Numbered from the stretch's first letter, positions 9,020-17,630 are shown. The stretch is 64,000 bases of DNA from Rhizobium sp. PP-CC-3A-592 (GCF_003217095.1 NZ_QJSR01000001.1:675716-739715), one strand, 5' to 3'. Program-made: numbers and translations. The notes: a model not told the origin generated them from the letters alone.

Positions 9020-10525
9020 ATGATGGAGGCGACGAACAGGACCGAGGCCGAGAGACCGCCCATTCCCTTCGACAACAGCTATGCCCGGCTGCCGGACGGC
9101 TTCTTCTCGCGCGTCGATCCGACGCCGGTCGAAGCGCCGGTGCTGATCCGCTTCAACCGGGAATTGGCGGAAGAACTGGGGCTCGACATCGCGCAGCTGG
9201 AGGCCGACGGTGCCGCCATCTTTTCCGGCAATACTCTTCTTGCCGGTGCCGAGCCGCTGGCCATGGCCTATTCCGGTCACCAGTTCGGCGGGTTCAACCC
9301 GCAGCTCGGCGATGGCCGGGCCATTCTGCTTGGCGAAGTGGTGGACATCAACGGCCGCCGCCGCGACATCCAGCTGAAGGGTGCCGGTCCCACGCCCTAT
9401 TCGCGACGCGGCGACGGGCGTGCGGCGCTTGGGCCCGTGTTGCGCGAATATATCGTCAGCGAGGCAATGCAGGCGCTCGGCCTGCCGGCGACGCGGGCGC
9501 TGGCCGCCGTCGTCACGGGCGAGCCGGTCTACCGCGAGACGGTGCAGCCCGGCGCGGTGCTGACGCGGGTGGCCGCCAGCCATATCAGGGTGGGTACGTT
9601 CCAGTTCCACGCCGCGCGCGACGATCGGGCCGGCGTCAAGGCACTCGCCGACCACGCCATCTCCAGGCATTACCCCGAGCTTACGAACGACCCGCAGCCC
9701 TATCTCGCCTTCCTCTCCGCCTTTGCCGACCGGCAGGCGTCGCTGATCGCCCGCTGGCTCTCGATCGGCTTCATCCATGGCGTGATGAACACCGACAATG
9801 TCGCGATCTCCGGCGAAACCATCGATTTCGGGCCCTGCGCCTTCCTCGATGCCTATGATCCGGCCAAGGTCTTCTCCTCCATCGACCGCAACGGCCGATA
9901 CGCCTATGCCGCCCAGCCAGGCATCGGGCAGTGGAACCTCGCGCGCCTGGCCGAAACGCTGCTGCCGCTGCTCGACACAGACGAGGAGGCCGCCGTCACC
10001 GCCGCCAACGGCGTGCTGAAAGCCTATGGCGAGCGCTTCCAGCACCACTGGCTCGCCGCCATGCGGGGCAAGCTCGGGCTCTCGATAACGGAGGACGGCG
10101 ATCTCGATCTCGTGCAGGATCTGCTGACGCATATGCATGAGGAAGAGGCGGATTTCACGCTGACCTTCCGCCGGCTGTCGGATCTTGCGGCCGACCCCTC
10201 GGTGGAAACCGCGTTCACCGCTTTGTTCCGCAACCCCGCCAGCACCAGCCTCTGGCTCGACCGCTGGCGCCGCCGTGTGGAGGCCGAGGGGCGGAGCGCC
10301 AAGGACACCGCCGCCGCCATGCGCACTGTGAACCCCGCCTTCATCCCCCGCAACCACCGGATCGAGCAGGCCATCGTTGCAGCCCAGACGAACGCGGATT
10401 TTTCGCCGTTCGATGCCCTGATGCGCGTGCTCGCCCACCCCTATGACGACCAGCCCGACGTGGCCGCCTTCGCCGCGCCACCGGCGCCGGGCGAGGAAGT
10501 GCTGCGGACGTTCTGCGGGACGTGA
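9020..10525 (+). CDS. selO: Protein adenylyltransferase SelO (YdiU)
   Basis: The 501-residue pseudokinase-fold enzyme transfers AMP from ATP to Ser/Thr/Tyr of target proteins and is linked to redox homeostasis. Visible hallmarks are YSGHQFGGFNPQLGDGRA, the nucleotide-binding QLKGAGPTPYSRRGDGRA region at about 115-135, and the metal-site segment HGVMNTDNVAISGETIDFGP. The C-terminus ends TFCGT; the penultimate-region cysteine is in the position of the selenocysteine of eukaryotic homologues. Two adjacent ATGs (9020 and 9023) are possible starts. The stop codon lies inside a 9-bp tandem repeat. Confidence 0.93.
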   Translation: MMEATNRTEAERPPIPFDNSYARLPDGFFSRVDPTPVEAPVLIRFNRELAEELGLDIAQLEADGAAIFSGNTLLAGAEPLAMAYSGHQFGGFNPQLGDGRAILLGEVVDINGRRRDIQLKGAGPTPYSRRGDGRAALGPVLREYIVSEAMQALGLPATRALAAVVTGEPVYRETVQPGAVLTRVAASHIRVGTFQFHAARDDRAGVKALADHAISRHYPELTNDPQPYLAFLSAFADRQASLIARWLSIGFIHGVMNTDNVAISGETIDFGPCAFLDAYDPAKVFSSIDRNGRYAYAAQPGIGQWNLARLAETLLPLLDTDEEAAVTAANGVLKAYGERFQHHWLAAMRGKLGLSITEDGDLDLVQDLLTHMHEEEADFTLTFRRLSDLAADPSVETAFTALFRNPASTSLWLDRWRRRVEAEGRSAKDTAAAMRTVNPAFIPRNHRIEQAIVAAQTNADFSPFDALMRVLAHPYDDQPDVAAFAAPPAPGEEVLRTFCGT

Positions 10526-10570
10526 GGGACGTGAGGGACGTGAGGGACGTGAGGGACGTGAGGGATGTGA
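10518..10570. repeat. 9-bp tandem repeat at the selO stop codon
   Basis: The unit GTGAGGGAC is repeated about five times without interruption, ending with GTGAGGGAT and GTGAGAGG. The first copy contains the selO TGA stop codon. Since the unit is a multiple of three, each copy presents TGA again in the selO frame, so the repeat acts as a series of back-up stops. Confidence 0.85.
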
Positions 10571-11155
10571 GAGGGCGGCACTTCGGCCACATCGTGCTTG
10601 CGGCTGCCCCTCACCCTAACCCTCTCCCCGCTTGCGGGGCGAGGGGACGTGCCCTGCTCGGCACTTTGACGTGAGGTGAAGCGGCGCCACGAGTCCCTTC
10701 GCCCCGCGCGCGGGGAGAAGGTGCCGGCAGGCGGATGAGCGGCTCGGCAGCAGGTCAAGGCGCCGCTGCGATGACACGACGGCTCCGACACAACGCCCGC
10801 CAACGGCCGTCATAGTCGAGCACCAAGCCACCTCCCCCAAGGATTGTCCATTGCGGCCCGCGAGAGGGCCAGCATCTCGGCCACGTCGTGCTTGCAGCTA
10901 GCCCCTCACCCTAACCCTCTCCCCGCTTGCGGGGCGAGGGGACGTGGCATGCTCGGTGTTTCGATATGTGGCGGAAGCGGTGCCTCAAGGTCCCTTCTCC
11001 CCGCGCGCGGGGAGAAGGTGGCGGCAGCCGGATGAGGGGCTCGGGAGCGGGTCAAGGCGCACCTGCGATGACACAACGGCTCCAGCACAACGCCTGCCAA
11101 CGTCCGTCACAACCATATGCCAGGCGCCCTCCCGCCACGGATTGTGCATTGCGGC
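10567..11155. repeat. Two tandem copies of a ~290-bp intergenic repeat
   Basis: Copy 1 (about 10567-10857) and copy 2 (about 10860-11155) align over their whole length with scattered differences. Each begins G[T/C]GAGAGGGC. Each holds the palindrome CTCTCCCCGCTTGCGGGGCGAGG, then the palindrome CTCCCCGCGCGCGGGGAG with its GGTG[C/G]CGGCAG flank, and ends near ATTG[C/G]GGC. Related palindromes recur at 24480-24675. The element type resembles rhizobial RIME-like intergenic mosaic elements. The whole 846-bp gap between selO and gcd is filled by the 9-bp repeat, this pair and a structured segment upstream of gcd; I see no gene in it. Confidence 0.85.
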
Positions 11156-11222
11156 ATTGACCCGCGCGAGGCCTGCCCTAATTTCGCCATAACGAAGCCT
11201 GGATCTCCATCCGGCTTCGGCT

Positions 11223-11266
11223 GCATCATTCCCGAAACCGGGATCGGTTGACGACGGGAATAATGC
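11223..11266. promoter_or_regulatory. Nested inverted repeats upstream of gcd
   Basis: The outer arms 11223-11234 and 11255-11266 (GCATCATTCCCG / CGGGAATAATGC) pair over 12 bp with one G-T wobble. Inside is a perfect AACCG-GGAT-CGGTT palindrome (11236-11249). This lies about 105 bp before the gcd start and could be an operator or a 5-prime leader hairpin. No T-run follows, so a terminator is unlikely. Confidence 0.4.
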
Positions 11267-11371
11267 CGCAACTGCAAAGTGTTGGAACGACCTCAACGCG
11301 TCATGCATGACGCGCGGCGCTCCGATGTCGATATTGACGGGGCGCGCATCGCTGCGCCAGGAGTCTCTTCC

Positions 11372-13696
11372 ATGATCATCTTTACGTCTGTCCTTTTTGC
11401 GCTGATAGGACTGGGGCTGACCGGCTTCGGGGCCTGGCTCGCCGTTCTCGGCGGCAGCTGGTACTATGTGCTGGCGGGTCTGGCCTTTCTCGCAACGGCC
11501 ATCCTGCTCTCGCGCCACCGGTCGTCGGCGCTCACCGTCTATGCGGTGTTCATCCTTGCCACGCTCGCCTGGGCGCTGTGGGAAGTCGGCTTCGACTGGT
11601 GGCAGCTCGGCCCCCGTGGCGGCGTCGTCATTCTGCTCGGGCTCTGGCTGCTTCTGCCCTCCGTGCGCAAGCCGCTCGGCTTCACCAGCCCCACGGGCCA
11701 TGTCTACCGCGCCAGCGGCTGGCCGCTTGGCATTGCCGTCGTGCTGTCGGTCGCGGTTGCGGTCTATTCCATGACGCAGGACCCGCTCGACATGGCCGGC
11801 GCGCTGCCGACCACGGTTGCCAATGCGACGCCCGCGCTCGGCGGCAACGTCCCGGACGGCGAATGGCACCAGTATGGCCGCACGCCATATGGCCAGCGCT
11901 ATTCGCCGCTGACGCAGATCACCACGGCCAACGTCTCGGATCTCAAGGAAGTCTGGCGCTACCAGACCGGTGACGTGAAGCTGCCGGAAGATGTGGGCGA
12001 GACGACCTATCAGGTGACCCCGCTGAAGATCGGCGACACGCTCTATGTCTGCACGCCGCACAACTGGGCGATCGCCATCGATGCCGCCACCGGCAAGGAA
12101 AAGTGGAAGTTCGACAGCAATTCCGGCATGAACCGCGACCGGCAGCACCAGACCTGCCGCGGCGTCACCTATTATGCGGATGCGGCGGCTGCACCCGGAA
12201 GCGCCTGCGCCACCCGCGTCTACCTGCCGACCTCGGATGCCCGCCTGATCGCGCTGGATGCGCAGACCGGTCAGGTCTGCACCGGCTTTGCCGAGCAGGG
12301 CACGCTGCGTCTGGAGCAGGGCATGCGCTACCAGCCGGCCGGTTACTATTACTCCACCTCGCCGCCCGTCATCACCGGCAACAAGATCATCATCGGCGGC
12401 GCCGTCAACGACAACTACTCGACGCAGTCGCAGTCGGGCGTCATCCGTGCCTTCGACGTCAACACCGGCGCCCTTGTCTGGAACTGGGACAGTGGCAATC
12501 CCGACGTCACCACGCCGCTTCCCGAGGGCCAGACCTACACGACCAATTCGCCCAACAGCTGGTCGGTGTTCTCCTATGACGAAGCCCTCGGCCTCGTCTA
12601 TATCCCGCTCGGCAACCAGGTGCCCGACCAGCTCGGCATGGGCCGCAGCGAGAATGTGGAGCGGTTCTCCTCCTCCATCGTCGCGCTCGACATCAATTCG
12701 GGACAGCTGCGCTGGGTTCGCCAGACCGTGCATCACGATCTCTGGGACATGGACGTTCCCGCCCAGCCCGTGCTGCTCGACATCGACGGCCGCCCGGCGC
12801 TCGTCGGCCCGACCAAGCAGGGCGATCTCTATGTGCTCGACCGGCGCACCGGCGAGCCGATCATCCCCGTGAAGGAAATCCCCGCGCCGACCGGGGCAAT
12901 CCCCGAGGACTTCACCTCGCCCACCCAGCCGATCTCCGATCTCACCTTCTCGCCGCCGCCGCTGACGGATAAGAACATGTGGGGCGTCAGCATGTTCGAC
13001 CAGCTGGCCTGCCGCATCGCATTCGAGCGACTGCGATATGACGGACGCTATACCCCGCCGTCGCTTGAGGGCTCGCTGATCTATCCCGGCAATTTCGGCA
13101 CCTTCAACTGGGGTTCCGTCGCGGTCGATCCGGAAAAGCAGCTGATGTTCGGCATGCCGACCTATCTCGCCTTCACCTCGCAGCTCGTGCCGCGCGACCA
13201 GATCCCGCCGAAGGGGCAGGACCAGAAAGGCAGCGAACAGGGCTTGAACCGCAATGACGGCGCGCCCTATGGCGTGCTGATGGGGCCGTTTCTCGGTCCG
13301 CTCGGCATTCCCTGCCAGGCGCCGCCATGGGGCTATGTCGCCGGCGTGGACCTGAAGACCGGCGAAATCGCCTACAAGCACCGCAACGGCACCGTCTATG
13401 ACATGACGCCGCTGCCCCTGCCCTTCAAGGTCGGCGTGCCCGGCATCGGCGGCCCGATGATCACCAAGGGCGGCGTCGCCTTCCTCGGTGCGGCCGTCGA
13501 CAACTACCTGCGCGCCTATGACCTGACGACCGGCCGCGAACTCTGGCGCGGCCGCCTGCCCGCCGGCGGCCAGTCCACCCCCATGACCTACAGCACGGAT
13601 GACGGCACCCAATACGTCGTCATCGTCGCCGGCGGCCACGGCTCGGTCGGCACCAAGCCGGGGGATTACATCATCGCCTATACGCTGCCGAAGTAA
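11372..13696 (+). CDS. gcd: Membrane-bound PQQ-dependent glucose dehydrogenase
   Basis: The 774-residue quinoprotein oxidises glucose to gluconolactone on the periplasmic side and passes electrons to ubiquinone. The first about 140 residues hold membrane helices (LFALIGLGLTGFGAWLAVL, WPLGIAVVLSVAVAVYS). The rest is the eight-bladed PQQ propeller, starting GEWHQYGRTPYGQRYSPL. Its C-terminal motifs are typical of the family: GGQSTPMTY and QYVVIVAGGHGS. ATG 11372 has AGGAG about 8 bases upstream; a longer opening from 11279 lacks this. No PQQ biosynthesis genes are in the window, so holoenzyme formation depends on genes elsewhere. A terminator follows. Confidence 0.95.
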   Translation: MIIFTSVLFALIGLGLTGFGAWLAVLGGSWYYVLAGLAFLATAILLSRHRSSALTVYAVFILATLAWALWEVGFDWWQLGPRGGVVILLGLWLLLPSVRKPLGFTSPTGHVYRASGWPLGIAVVLSVAVAVYSMTQDPLDMAGALPTTVANATPALGGNVPDGEWHQYGRTPYGQRYSPLTQITTANVSDLKEVWRYQTGDVKLPEDVGETTYQVTPLKIGDTLYVCTPHNWAIAIDAATGKEKWKFDSNSGMNRDRQHQTCRGVTYYADAAAAPGSACATRVYLPTSDARLIALDAQTGQVCTGFAEQGTLRLEQGMRYQPAGYYYSTSPPVITGNKIIIGGAVNDNYSTQSQSGVIRAFDVNTGALVWNWDSGNPDVTTPLPEGQTYTTNSPNSWSVFSYDEALGLVYIPLGNQVPDQLGMGRSENVERFSSSIVALDINSGQLRWVRQTVHHDLWDMDVPAQPVLLDIDGRPALVGPTKQGDLYVLDRRTGEPIIPVKEIPAPTGAIPEDFTSPTQPISDLTFSPPPLTDKNMWGVSMFDQLACRIAFERLRYDGRYTPPSLEGSLIYPGNFGTFNWGSVAVDPEKQLMFGMPTYLAFTSQLVPRDQIPPKGQDQKGSEQGLNRNDGAPYGVLMGPFLGPLGIPCQAPPWGYVAGVDLKTGEIAYKHRNGTVYDMTPLPLPFKVGVPGIGGPMITKGGVAFLGAAVDNYLRAYDLTTGRELWRGRLPAGGQSTPMTYSTDDGTQYVVIVAGGHGSVGTKPGDYIIAYTLPK

Positions 13697-13721
13697 GGGT
13701 CGCGTAGCGCGAGACGATCGA

Positions 13722-13751
13722 GCCCGGCGGCGAAAGCGCGCCGGGCTTTTT
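13722..13751 (+). terminator. Rho-independent terminator after gcd
   Basis: A perfect 8-bp stem, GCCCGGCG (13722-13729) with CGCCGGGC (13739-13746), is followed directly by five T residues. It ends the gcd transcript. Confidence 0.85.
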
Positions 13752-13784
13752 CGTGGGGCGAGGCACAACTGCCGACGGCACCGA

Positions 13785-14732
13785 TCAGGAAAGCCACAGC
13801 GCGATCTGCTGCTCGGTGAGATTGCCGCCGCAGAGCATGGTTGCGACCCGGCGGCCTTCAAGAGAGGAGGCTTGCGTCAGGATCGCCGCCAGCCCTGCCG
13901 CGCCGGCCGGCTCGATCATGCGCCCCCAGGTCCGATGCGCGAACCGCATCGCCTCCACGATCCGATCATCATCGACGAGAACGACCTCGTCGATCGTGTC
14001 CTGCAGCCAGTCGACAGCCGCCGGCACGGGGATGCGCACGGCGATGCCGTCGGCAATCGTATGACCCTCCGGCGTCGAGATCGCCTTACGGGCTCTGTGG
14101 GACAGGGCCATGCAGGGCGCGCCCGTGGCTGCGACGGCGATGACGCGGGTTTTCGGCGATTGCGCCTTGAACCAGCACCCGACGCCGGCAGCCAGAGCGC
14201 CGTTGCCCAAGGGAATGAAGACGGCATCGAGCGCTCCGACCTCCTCCGTCAGCTCCGCCGCCATCGTGCCGGCCCCTTCCGCGATCGCGGCACTCGCTCC
14301 GTCCTCGACGAAGGACAGACCGCGTTCGTCCGCGTACTGCCGTGCCACCGCCTTCGCGGCATCGAAATCGTCTCCTGCAAGAACAACCTCGGCACCCAGC
14401 CGGCGCATGGCGTCGATCTTGAGGGGATTGGCGTTCACGCTGGCAAAGACGGTCAGGGGTCGCCCGCGCCGCACGGCATTGTAGGCAAGCCCCTGCCCGA
14501 AATTCCCGGCAGAGGCCGTGACAAGAGGACCTTCGCCGTCCCTGTTTTCAGAGAGATAATAGCCCGTACCGCGGCCCTTGAAGCTGCGGATCGGATTGTC
14601 GGTTTCGTCCTTGGCAAAGAGCGACAGCCCGAGCGTGTCGCAGGTGAGGACGGGGCTTTGCAGGAAAACCGGATCGATGACCTGCCGGGCTGCGCTGATA
14701 TTGTGATGGGAGAGTTTTGGTTGTTTTGTCAT
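13785..14732 (-). CDS. Threonine/serine dehydratase-like PLP enzyme
   Basis: The 315-residue protein belongs to fold-type II pyridoxal-phosphate enzymes. The PLP lysine is in SFKGRGTGYYL (about residue 52), the phosphate-binding glycines are in CGGNLT near the C-terminus, and the substrate-binding motif ASAGNFGQGLAYNA is present. It is catabolic-type in length, without the regulatory ACT domain of IlvA. Likely reaction: beta-elimination of threonine, serine or a related hydroxy- or diamino acid to a 2-oxo acid. It is divergent from an Lrp-type gene 89 bp away, which probably regulates it. An ectoine-type EutB role is possible but no other ectoine genes are nearby. Confidence 0.85.
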   Translation of the reverse strand: MTKQPKLSHHNISAARQVIDPVFLQSPVLTCDTLGLSLFAKDETDNPIRSFKGRGTGYYLSENRDGEGPLVTASAGNFGQGLAYNAVRRGRPLTVFASVNANPLKIDAMRRLGAEVVLAGDDFDAAKAVARQYADERGLSFVEDGASAAIAEGAGTMAAELTEEVGALDAVFIPLGNGALAAGVGCWFKAQSPKTRVIAVAATGAPCMALSHRARKAISTPEGHTIADGIAVRIPVPAAVDWLQDTIDEVVLVDDDRIVEAMRFAHRTWGRMIEPAGAAGLAAILTQASSLEGRRVATMLCGGNLTEQQIALWLS

Positions 14733-14821
14733 AAGCTCATGATAAAGGGTTCCAGCGCAGCAGATCCGCGATGATTACAGAATACAAGCCGATTTTCCGC
14801 TTCTGAAGGAGATTTGACGCC

Positions 14822-15283
14822 ATGGATGATGTGGACAGAACGCTGCTGTCGGCGCTTCAGGAGAATGCCGACGTTCCCGGCAAGACGCTTGCGGACAGGG
14901 TCCATCTCTCGACCTCCGCCGTCGAACGCCGCATCACCAAGCTCAAGCAGGACGGCATCATCGAAAAGGTCGTCGCCGTCGTCAATCCAAAGGCGGTCGG
15001 CCGTCCCCTGTCGATCCTGGTGGAACTGGAGATCCAGAACGAGCATCGCCACACGCTGGACCAGTTTCAGCGATGGCTCGATCGCGCGCCGGAAATTCAA
15101 TCCTGCTGGTACGTGACCGGCGATATGGACTATGTCCTCCTCGTCGCCGTGCGCGACCTCGACGAATACAATGCCTTCATCGAGCGGCTCATGACCGAGC
15201 AGCAAGCGCTGGTGCGCAAGTACAAGAGCATCATCGCCCTGAAGACCATCAAACACAGTCTGGCCCTGACTGTTGACGATTAG
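14822..15283 (+). CDS. Lrp/AsnC family transcriptional regulator
   Basis: The 153-residue protein has an N-terminal helix-turn-helix (DVDRTLLSALQENADVPGKT, then HLSTSAVERRITKLKQDGII) and a C-terminal RAM ligand-binding domain with the family motif CWYVTGDMDYVLLVAVRDL. Such proteins sense amino acids and control amino-acid metabolic genes, here presumably the divergent dehydratase-like gene. The ATG at 14822 has AAGGAG about 11 bases upstream. Confidence 0.92.
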   Translation: MDDVDRTLLSALQENADVPGKTLADRVHLSTSAVERRITKLKQDGIIEKVVAVVNPKAVGRPLSILVELEIQNEHRHTLDQFQRWLDRAPEIQSCWYVTGDMDYVLLVAVRDLDEYNAFIERLMTEQQALVRKYKSIIALKTIKHSLALTVDD

Positions 15284-15536
15284 ACGTATCTCTCCCGCGA
15301 GGCAGGCTGTGCTTCCCCATCATCAAACACCGAGAGCCGTTTGACACGCGTCGCGACGCAACGAGCGCAAGGCGCATTCTCATCTCTAAACTTTAAAGTG
15401 GATCGGAACGTTGCCGATGGCTGACCGGGCACCGTGTCCTCTGTGCGGAGGGTTGCGCCCAAGGCTGGAAAGCCCGCCTCCGTTCGCTTATCTCTGAGAC
15501 CAAGCGGCCCTCACCTGCCGCACGGAGAACAGCCTC

Positions 15537-15989
15537 ATGTATTCGATCGGCGATCTGTCGCGGCGCACCGGCGTGAAGGTGCCCACCATCCGCTATTACG
15601 AGCAGGCGGGGCTGATCGCGCCGGCCGAGCGGACGGAGGGCAACCAGCGGCGCTATGAGCGCCAGGCGCTCGACCGTCTCGCCTTCATCCGCCACGGTCG
15701 CGATCTCGGCCTGTCGATCGAGGCGATCCGCGACCTGATCGACCTCAGCGACCACCCGGAAAAGCCGTGTGCCCGTGCGGATGCCATCGCCGTCGAGCAT
15801 CTCGCTGCCGTGCGGGCAAAGATCGCACAGCTGCAGCGGCTGGAGCACGAGCTGGAGCGGATCGTCTCCCATTGCGCCGGCCATACGGTGGAGGATTGCT
15901 ATGTCATCCGCGCGCTTTCCGACCACACGCTCTGCGACGGCGACCATGCGCGGCCGCTGGAGGATATGCTGGTTCCCGGGCGGTCATGA
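15537..15989 (+). CDS. MerR family transcriptional regulator
   Basis: The 150-residue protein starts with the MerR winged helix (MYSIGDLSRRTGVKVPTIRY, then YEQAGLIAPAERTEGNQRRY) and continues with the long dimerisation helix at about 80-110. The C-terminus has cysteines and histidines (PCARAD, HCAGHTVEDC, TLCDGDH), suggesting a metal or redox ligand as in ZntR/CueR/SoxR-type members. No efflux pump or metallochaperone gene lies next to it, so the signal cannot be assigned. Confidence 0.88.
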   Translation: MYSIGDLSRRTGVKVPTIRYYEQAGLIAPAERTEGNQRRYERQALDRLAFIRHGRDLGLSIEAIRDLIDLSDHPEKPCARADAIAVEHLAAVRAKIAQLQRLEHELERIVSHCAGHTVEDCYVIRALSDHTLCDGDHARPLEDMLVPGRS

Positions 15990-16016
15990 TCGCCGTTGCC
16001 TGGAAAACCGGCCGGT

Positions 16017-16155
16017 TGACATGCCTCTCAAAAGGGATCATGCATTGGACATGATCACGACCGCAACCCGTGCCCGCTGGTATTTTACGCTGCATTCATA
16101 GATGCGGCTGTCTGATCACGTTCAACAAGCCGCCGCCAGGCGGCTTTTGTTTTGG
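16017..16155 (+). ncRNA. Candidate small RNA with terminator
   Basis: A TTGACA box lies near 16017. Downstream come a hairpin at about 16090-16110 (GCTGCAT-tcatag-ATGCGGC, 7 bp with one G-U pair) and a strong terminator at 16127-16155. There is no ORF with a ribosome binding site in between. The same terminator could instead end the merR transcript, so the RNA call is tentative; the -10 box is weak. Confidence 0.35.
16127..16153 (+). terminator. Rho-independent terminator
   Basis: A perfect 8-bp stem, AAGCCGCC (16127-16134) with GGCGGCTT (16139-16146), has a four-base loop and is followed by TTGTTTT. It lies between merR and the acetyltransferase gene, and ends either merR or the candidate small RNA. 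Confidence 0.85.
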
Positions 16156-16191
16156 ACGGTGCCTGGGGCGGATCAGCTTCAGGAAACCTCG

Positions 16192-16767
16192 ATGCCGACC
16201 TTGTCTTCTCCGCTTGTCTCCCCTCTGGCCACATCATCGGCCTCCCCGCTTGCCGGCGGCGCGCGGCACCTGCCCGACGGGCTGGACATGCCCGCCGTTG
16301 CCCCCAACCGGGCGCCGCTGGTGACGATCCGTTCCGCGCGGCCGAGCGATATCGCCGCGCTCTGCGAGATGATCACCGAGCTTGCCGCGCATCATGGCGA
16401 TGCCGCGCCGCTCGACGCGGACACGCTGGAGCGCGACCTGTTCGGCCCCGTGCCGTGGATCACAGCGCTCGTCGCCGAGGCCGGCGGCCTGTTGATCGGA
16501 TACGCCATTCTCGTGCCGCTCTACAGGGCGCAACTCGGCGTGCGCGGCATGGATCTGCATCATCTCTTCGTGCGCGACGCCCATCGCGGCACCGGCATCG
16601 GCCGCCATCTCGTGACCAAGGCCCGCGAAGAAGCCCACCGCGCCGGCTGCACCTACCTCTCCGTCAGCGCCGCCACCGGCAATGTCAAGGCGCACCGGTT
16701 CTACGAGCAGCAGGACTTCACGGCGGGTCCGGTGACGGGGATGCGGTATGTGCAGGCTTTGCGGTAG
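16192..16767 (+). CDS. GNAT family N-acetyltransferase
   Basis: The 191-residue protein has a GNAT domain at about 45-185. The acetyl-CoA pyrophosphate loop is in HHLFVRDAHRGTGIGRHLVT (the Q/RxxGxG/A motif), and the C-terminal motif is SVSAATGNVKAHRFYEQQDF. The first 45 residues are low-complexity and may be non-conserved. The ATG at 16192 follows AGGAAA; the open frame reaches 16102, but that start would sit upstream of the terminator and is unlikely. Acceptor substrate unknown. Confidence 0.85.
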   Translation: MPTLSSPLVSPLATSSASPLAGGARHLPDGLDMPAVAPNRAPLVTIRSARPSDIAALCEMITELAAHHGDAAPLDADTLERDLFGPVPWITALVAEAGGLLIGYAILVPLYRAQLGVRGMDLHHLFVRDAHRGTGIGRHLVTKAREEAHRAGCTYLSVSAATGNVKAHRFYEQQDFTAGPVTGMRYVQALR

Positions 16768-16827
16768 GGGGTGAGAGGAGACCGTTCCCCTATATGTTCA
16801 GCGATGCGATTTCACGAGCAGCCAACC

Positions 16828-16955
16828 ACCCTCCGTCATTCCGGACGTGATCCGGAATCCGGTGACCTGACGTCCGTCAGGTCACAAGACTGGCCTCATC
16901 TCACGGACGTGAGATGGCTGGATTCCGGGTCAAGCCCGGAATGACGGGGAGGTGG
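16828..16955. repeat. Dispersed palindromic repeat (GTCATTCCGG family), copy 1
   Basis: The outer arms CCGTCATTCCGG... and ...CCGGAATGACGG face each other. Inside are two further palindromes, GTGACCTGAC-gtcc-GTCAGGTCAC and CATCTCAC-ggac-GTGAGATG. A second copy is at 39305-39424. This is an intergenic element and carries no gene. Confidence 0.85.
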
Positions 16956-17040
16956 ATGGTCGGTCCTTCAAAATCGCACCGTTGCAGAACGAGACTTTTG
17001 TGGTTTTCGCTTTTGCCCGTCGCGGCAGCCATCAGCCGTA

Positions 17041-17379
17041 TCAGGCATCTTCCGTCGCCGCCTCCGCCAGCACTTCGGCGGCCCACTGGTTGAGGCTCTT
17101 GCCGGCGAGTGCCGCCGCGCGGGCGGCCTTGGCGTGGATCTCGGGATCGACGCGGAACATCATGCGGCCGGAATAGGGTTTTTGCGGGTCCTTGCCGGCC
17201 TTGGCGCAGGTCTCGATGTAATCGTCCACAGCCTCGTGGAAGGCGGCTTTCAGGTCGGAGACCGTTTCCGCGTGGAACCCGACGCCATCCGTGATGCCGG
17301 CGAGACGGCCGAAGAAGATCTCGTCCTCGGCGTCATATTCCACCCGCGCGAAATAGCCCTTGTGCGACATGACGTTCAT
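17041..17379 (-). CDS. hicB: HicB family antitoxin
   Basis: The 112-residue protein has the partial RNase-H-like HicB fold at the N-terminus (YFARVEYDAEDEIFFGRLAG, then the ETVSDLKAAFHEAVDDYIE helix). A ribbon-helix-helix DNA-binding segment is at the C-terminus (MMFRVDPEIHAKAARAA, GKSLNQWAAEVL). It should neutralise HicA and repress the operon. Its ATG overlaps the hicA stop by 4 bases (ATGA), so the two are translationally coupled in the toxin-first order typical of hicAB. Start RBS: GGGAGG. Confidence 0.9.
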   Translation of the reverse strand: MNVMSHKGYFARVEYDAEDEIFFGRLAGITDGVGFHAETVSDLKAAFHEAVDDYIETCAKAGKDPQKPYSGRMMFRVDPEIHAKAARAAALAGKSLNQWAAEVLAEAATEDA

Positions 17380-17630
17380 GGTTGACCTCCCATACGCTTG
17401 ATAAAATCACGCGCCGCTCGAACCTGATAGCGCTTGGCTTCCTTCTCCGGATGCGGGCGGTGAAAGCTCTCGATCTCGGACCCGCAGACGAACCTTACAC
17501 GGGACCCCGACCCTTCCAGAACCTCGCAGCCGAGCGCGATCAGCAACGCTTCGATATCCGCCCACGCGATCGTTCCGGACACCGGGTCCGCAAAAACAGC
17601 CATCAGGATCTTGCGATGCCGATTGTTCAT
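17376..17630 (-). CDS. hicA: HicA family mRNA-interferase toxin
   Basis: The 84-residue protein has the small double-stranded-RNA-binding-like HicA fold. The conserved segment GSGSRVRFVCGSEIESFHRP contains the active-site histidine region (FHRPHPEKE), followed by the C-terminal helix ARDFIKRMGG. Members cleave mRNA independently of the ribosome. It is the first gene of the pair with hicB. No mobile element is seen next to it, although a dispersed palindromic repeat lies just beyond hicB. Confidence 0.9.
   Translation of the reverse strand: MNNRHRKILMAVFADPVSGTIAWADIEALLIALGCEVLEGSGSRVRFVCGSEIESFHRPHPEKEAKRYQVRAARDFIKRMGGQP

Noticed and set aside
10518-10570. CRISPR-like array at the 9-bp repeats
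   Set aside because: Units are 9 bp and contiguous, without spacers, and no cas genes are in the window.
10985-13861. 958-residue open frame antisense to gcd
   Set aside because: It mirrors the gcd coding frame; gcd has complete family motifs, a ribosome binding site and a terminator. The antisense product is Arg/Gly/Asp-rich with no domain. It is a high-GC shadow.
13785-15283. Ectoine degradation locus
   Set aside because: Only a dehydratase-like PLP enzyme and an Lrp protein are present; no eutA, C, D or E, nor an ectoine transporter.
14822-16153. Metal resistance locus around merR
   Set aside because: Despite the cysteine-rich MerR C-terminus there is no P-type ATPase, efflux pump or chaperone gene nearby.
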